From Ehretia macrophylla (Eukaryota; Streptophyta; Magnoliopsida; Boraginales; Ehretiaceae), in the NCBI GenBank assembly GCA_037974665.1, contig CM075764.1, forward strand, positions 77,578,325 to 77,642,324: a DNA stretch of 64,000 nt, given 5' to 3'. This document shows, one piece after another, positions 61,724 through 64,000 of the stretch. The notes under the pieces are model-generated. The model worked only from the letters and a program-made list of their open reading frames with translations. It was not told where the DNA came from and did no database searches. Positions within the stretch are counted from its first letter, which is position 1. Each line of letters begins with the position of its first letter. A program made the translations under genes and the position numbers.

Positions 61724-62536
61724 TAATTTTAACGTAAGGTAATTCAAGTAGTATGAGGTGGCAACTTTCAAGCCCAGAAGAGAAGAGAGAGAAAGAAAGA
61801 ACTAAAAATAATAATAATCCAAGTCAAATTATTCCAAGGGTAAATACCCAATTTGGTCTCTTATATTTAGTATTTGTGTCATTTTAGTCTTTATTTTTTA
61901 AAATGTACCTTTTTAGTCTTGTATCTTTACCATTTGTCACAACTTAGTCCTTATCTTTGTCATTATGCTTCACGTTAATTCTCAACCATTTTGAAAGATA
62001 AGGACTAAGTAAAGACATGGTAAAGATACGGAACTAAAAGAATACATTCTAAAATATAAGGACTAAATTAAGACAAATGATAAAAATACAGGATAAAAAA
62101 TATACATTTTAAAAAATAAATACTAAAATGGCACAAACCTTACATATAAATAACCAAATTAAATATTTATCCTTATTCCAATATAAAAACTTGTTGAGAA
62201 GTCAAAGATCCAGCCAAACCAACCAAATCCTTATGAGTTGTTGATTGTCCAAATCAAACTTTTGAGTTGTAAATATTTTAATAGTTTAGTCCTATAAACA
62301 ACCTAAATAAATAATTACTAAAAAAATTTAAATATTTACAACTAAAAAGTTTGATTTGGACAACCGACAACTCATAAGGATTTAGTTGGTTTAGCTGGAT
62401 CTTTGACTTCACAACAAGTTTCTATATTAGAATAATTTGACTTGGATTATTATTTCTTTTAATTCTCTCTGTTTCTCCTCTTCCGGGCTTGAAAGTTGCC
62501 ACCTCATACTACTTGTATTACCTTACATTAAAATTA
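61724..62536. mobile_element. Long foldback (hairpin) element
   Basis: Left arm 61724-61836 plus 62181-62287 is nearly the exact reverse complement of right arm 62318-62536. Anchors: GTAGTATGAGGTGGCAACTT with its complement near 62495-62515, and CTCATAAGGATTTAGTTGGT with its complement near 62215-62235. Arms are about 220 bp with a loop of about 30 bp once the inner element is removed. Non-coding. Confidence 0.88.
61837..62172. mobile_element. Palindromic MITE inserted in the hairpin's left arm
   Basis: 336 bp. Ends are AGGGTAAATACCCAATTTGG and, in reverse complement, GGATAAATATTTAATTTGG. The two halves are inverted copies of each other ('AAGGACTAA..', 'CATTTTAGT..'). TTATTCCA stands on both sides (61829-61836, 62173-62180), an 8-bp target duplication of hAT or Mutator type. 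The right arm of the outer hairpin keeps the uninterrupted site. Confidence 0.82.
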
Positions 62537-63946
62537 TCTTGGGGTATCCTTTGGTAATTAAAGGAGATTTTGGGTCTAAGAAAGCAATTGAACATAACTT
62601 TAGCTTTTAAAGATGAGCTTCAAACCAGTATATGAGAACAAAAAGAACTGAGCATTATTCTTGGAATCGAAAAAAACAGTGTAACTCTTTTGAGAAGAAA
62701 ATATAAGTGAACTCTTATGTTTTCTCTGACTACAAATATAAGGAAATTGATTGAGAATTGTTTTTAAGTAGATGAAGTCTATACAGGTTAAACAATTAAG
62801 TGATTCCACATCGTATCAAGAAGTAACAATTGGCCTTTTATCCCATCGCTGGTATGATCCAACCATACTGGTGCATTGCGCCAATGATAAGCATGAGATG
62901 CCATTTCTGGTACATCTTGTAATAGTCACAAAAAAAAGTTTGCATCTAAATGTCCAGCTGAAAGAGAGAGATGATCCCCCCACATGCGTATAAGACTCAC
63001 TTATGTTAGCGTCGAATGTGCCAAATGTCCGAATGTAAGTGCATCCCTGTAGTCACTCCACATTACACCTATGTAAAACCACCTTAATGTTCAGATGTTT
63101 GTGTGACCATATACTTTGGTCAGTTTAGTATTGCAGCTTCAGCAATCTGCCCGGTCACCAAATTACTGACGGTCATATTTAAACACTTGGCAATTGTGCA
63201 GAAGTCAAGTATAAGCATGCAAAACGAGAAAAAAAAAAATGAAGTAATAAATCCCGAGTGTTGAGCCGTACCTTGAGCATTACTCATAAAAAGTTACGAA
63301 TCTCAGCGATACAATAATTTCTTCAACAGTGCTGCACAATGAAATGAGTCTCACTGAAAAAACAATTCTGGGTAATATAAGCATAGAAAGATCACAAATT
63401 TTGCACCACTATACTACCCAATTAATCAGGCAAAAACTAAACATTTGTTTGTAGTTCTTTTGAATGTATTAGTGTTCGTCCTTGGATTGAGCTTGTTACC
63501 AATAGATTCCCCTTGGAAAGGGGAAAAAAGTTGCTAATTTAACCAAGAAATAAAGCACAAATATTTGATAGCTCTTACTTGTAACTTGTGAGTACCAAAA
63601 GCTGGGATCATAATTCATATTCTCCAAAACAAAAATGTTTAGCTAACAATTCTGGCATATTACAATGTTGTCTCAGTGATGTGCCTTGCCATAATACAAA
63701 AGAATTGTATCTGTTTCTCCAGGCAGCGATATTGAATGCTTATGTGAACATAAAAAGAGAGTTTTGGTTCGGATTTTCAGAGCAGACTCGTTCATTGGCA
63801 AATTATGTATGACGCATCTTATCAAAGCTATAATGGACTGTTGCTAAATCTGACAAGAAAACAAAAGGTGAATAACCATTATAGGGACCAAAAAACTATG
63901 ACAACATGAGATTCAAGCAAATTGTTATTAACATTACCAAAAACAA
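62537..63946. other. No gene recognised
   Basis: Frames at 62772-62993 (plus) and 63588-63812 (plus) carry no known motif. Could be intron or 3' UTR of the minus-strand gene entering at the right edge. Confidence 0.35.
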
Positions 63947-64000
63947 TTAGTATGGATCAGGATCATCAATGTCACCCGGTGAAGTAGAAGCGATAATTGT
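63947..64000 (-). CDS. Possible C-terminal end of a gene entering from the right
   Basis: On the minus strand the last 54 bases read 'TIIASTSPGDIDDPDPY' followed by TAA (63949-63947). The acidic Pro-containing tail is protein-like and AT-rich non-coding sequence follows it. Too short to identify. It is open to the window edge. Confidence 0.35.
   Translation of the reverse strand, partial: TIIASTSPGDIDDPDPY

Overview
The window is nuclear DNA of a flowering plant, most likely a eudicot. It is AT-rich, genes have introns with GT..AG borders, one long intronless PPR gene is present, and most of the sequence is plant-type transposable elements: Tekay-like Gypsy, Copia, LINE, PIF/Harbinger, two hAT types, MITEs and solo LTRs. 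Species and chromosome cannot be told from the sequence. No tRNA, rRNA, CRISPR array or bacterial-style operon was seen.

Layout. 1-2251: 3' part of a decayed LINE. 2764-8133 (minus): six exons that read together as the C-terminal BRF1 domain of the RNA polymerase III factor TFIIIB subunit BRF1, without the TFIIB-like core; one intron holds a LINE scrap and an unidentified exon-like fragment. 10941-15760: a 1.2-kb segment present twice as a direct repeat, with a minus-strand Tekay solo LTR exactly between the copies. 15182-20185: a nearly intact PIF/Harbinger transposon with both standard genes, a DDE transposase (one nonsense codon) and a Myb/SANT-like partner. 20189-21320: 3' end of a sphingoid long-chain-base kinase (LCBK1-like) gene, now a pseudogene that also carries a MITE. 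21881-22679: solo LTR with a perfect 5-bp target duplication. 23526-27182: a ZMYM1-like hAT element with 8-bp target duplications and a transposase broken mainly by nonsense codons. 27600-31900: minus-strand Copia remnant. 32060-41715: full-length but inactive Tekay-type Gypsy element (two 2.3-kb LTRs, PBS, PPT, ACGAT target duplication).

43641-45746 is the one clearly intact host gene: an E-class PPR protein closely resembling Arabidopsis At3g25970. 50990-58002 is a three-layer nest: a RICESLEEPER-like hAT gene split by a Copia LTR element (ATTGG target duplication), which is itself split by a Gypsy fragment. 58653-61609 holds a Copia LTR and a second Copia remnant with 241-bp LTR. 61724-62536 is a long hairpin whose left arm carries a second, smaller foldback element. 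The last 54 bases look like the C-terminal end of a gene running in from the right on the minus strand.

There is no sign of a novel multi-gene pathway. The noteworthy content is structural: recombination footprints among LTRs, transposons nested in exons and in each other, a BRF1 fragment and an LCBK1 pseudogene, and hairpins able to feed small-RNA pathways. Family assignments come from recognising protein motifs by eye; no database search was run.
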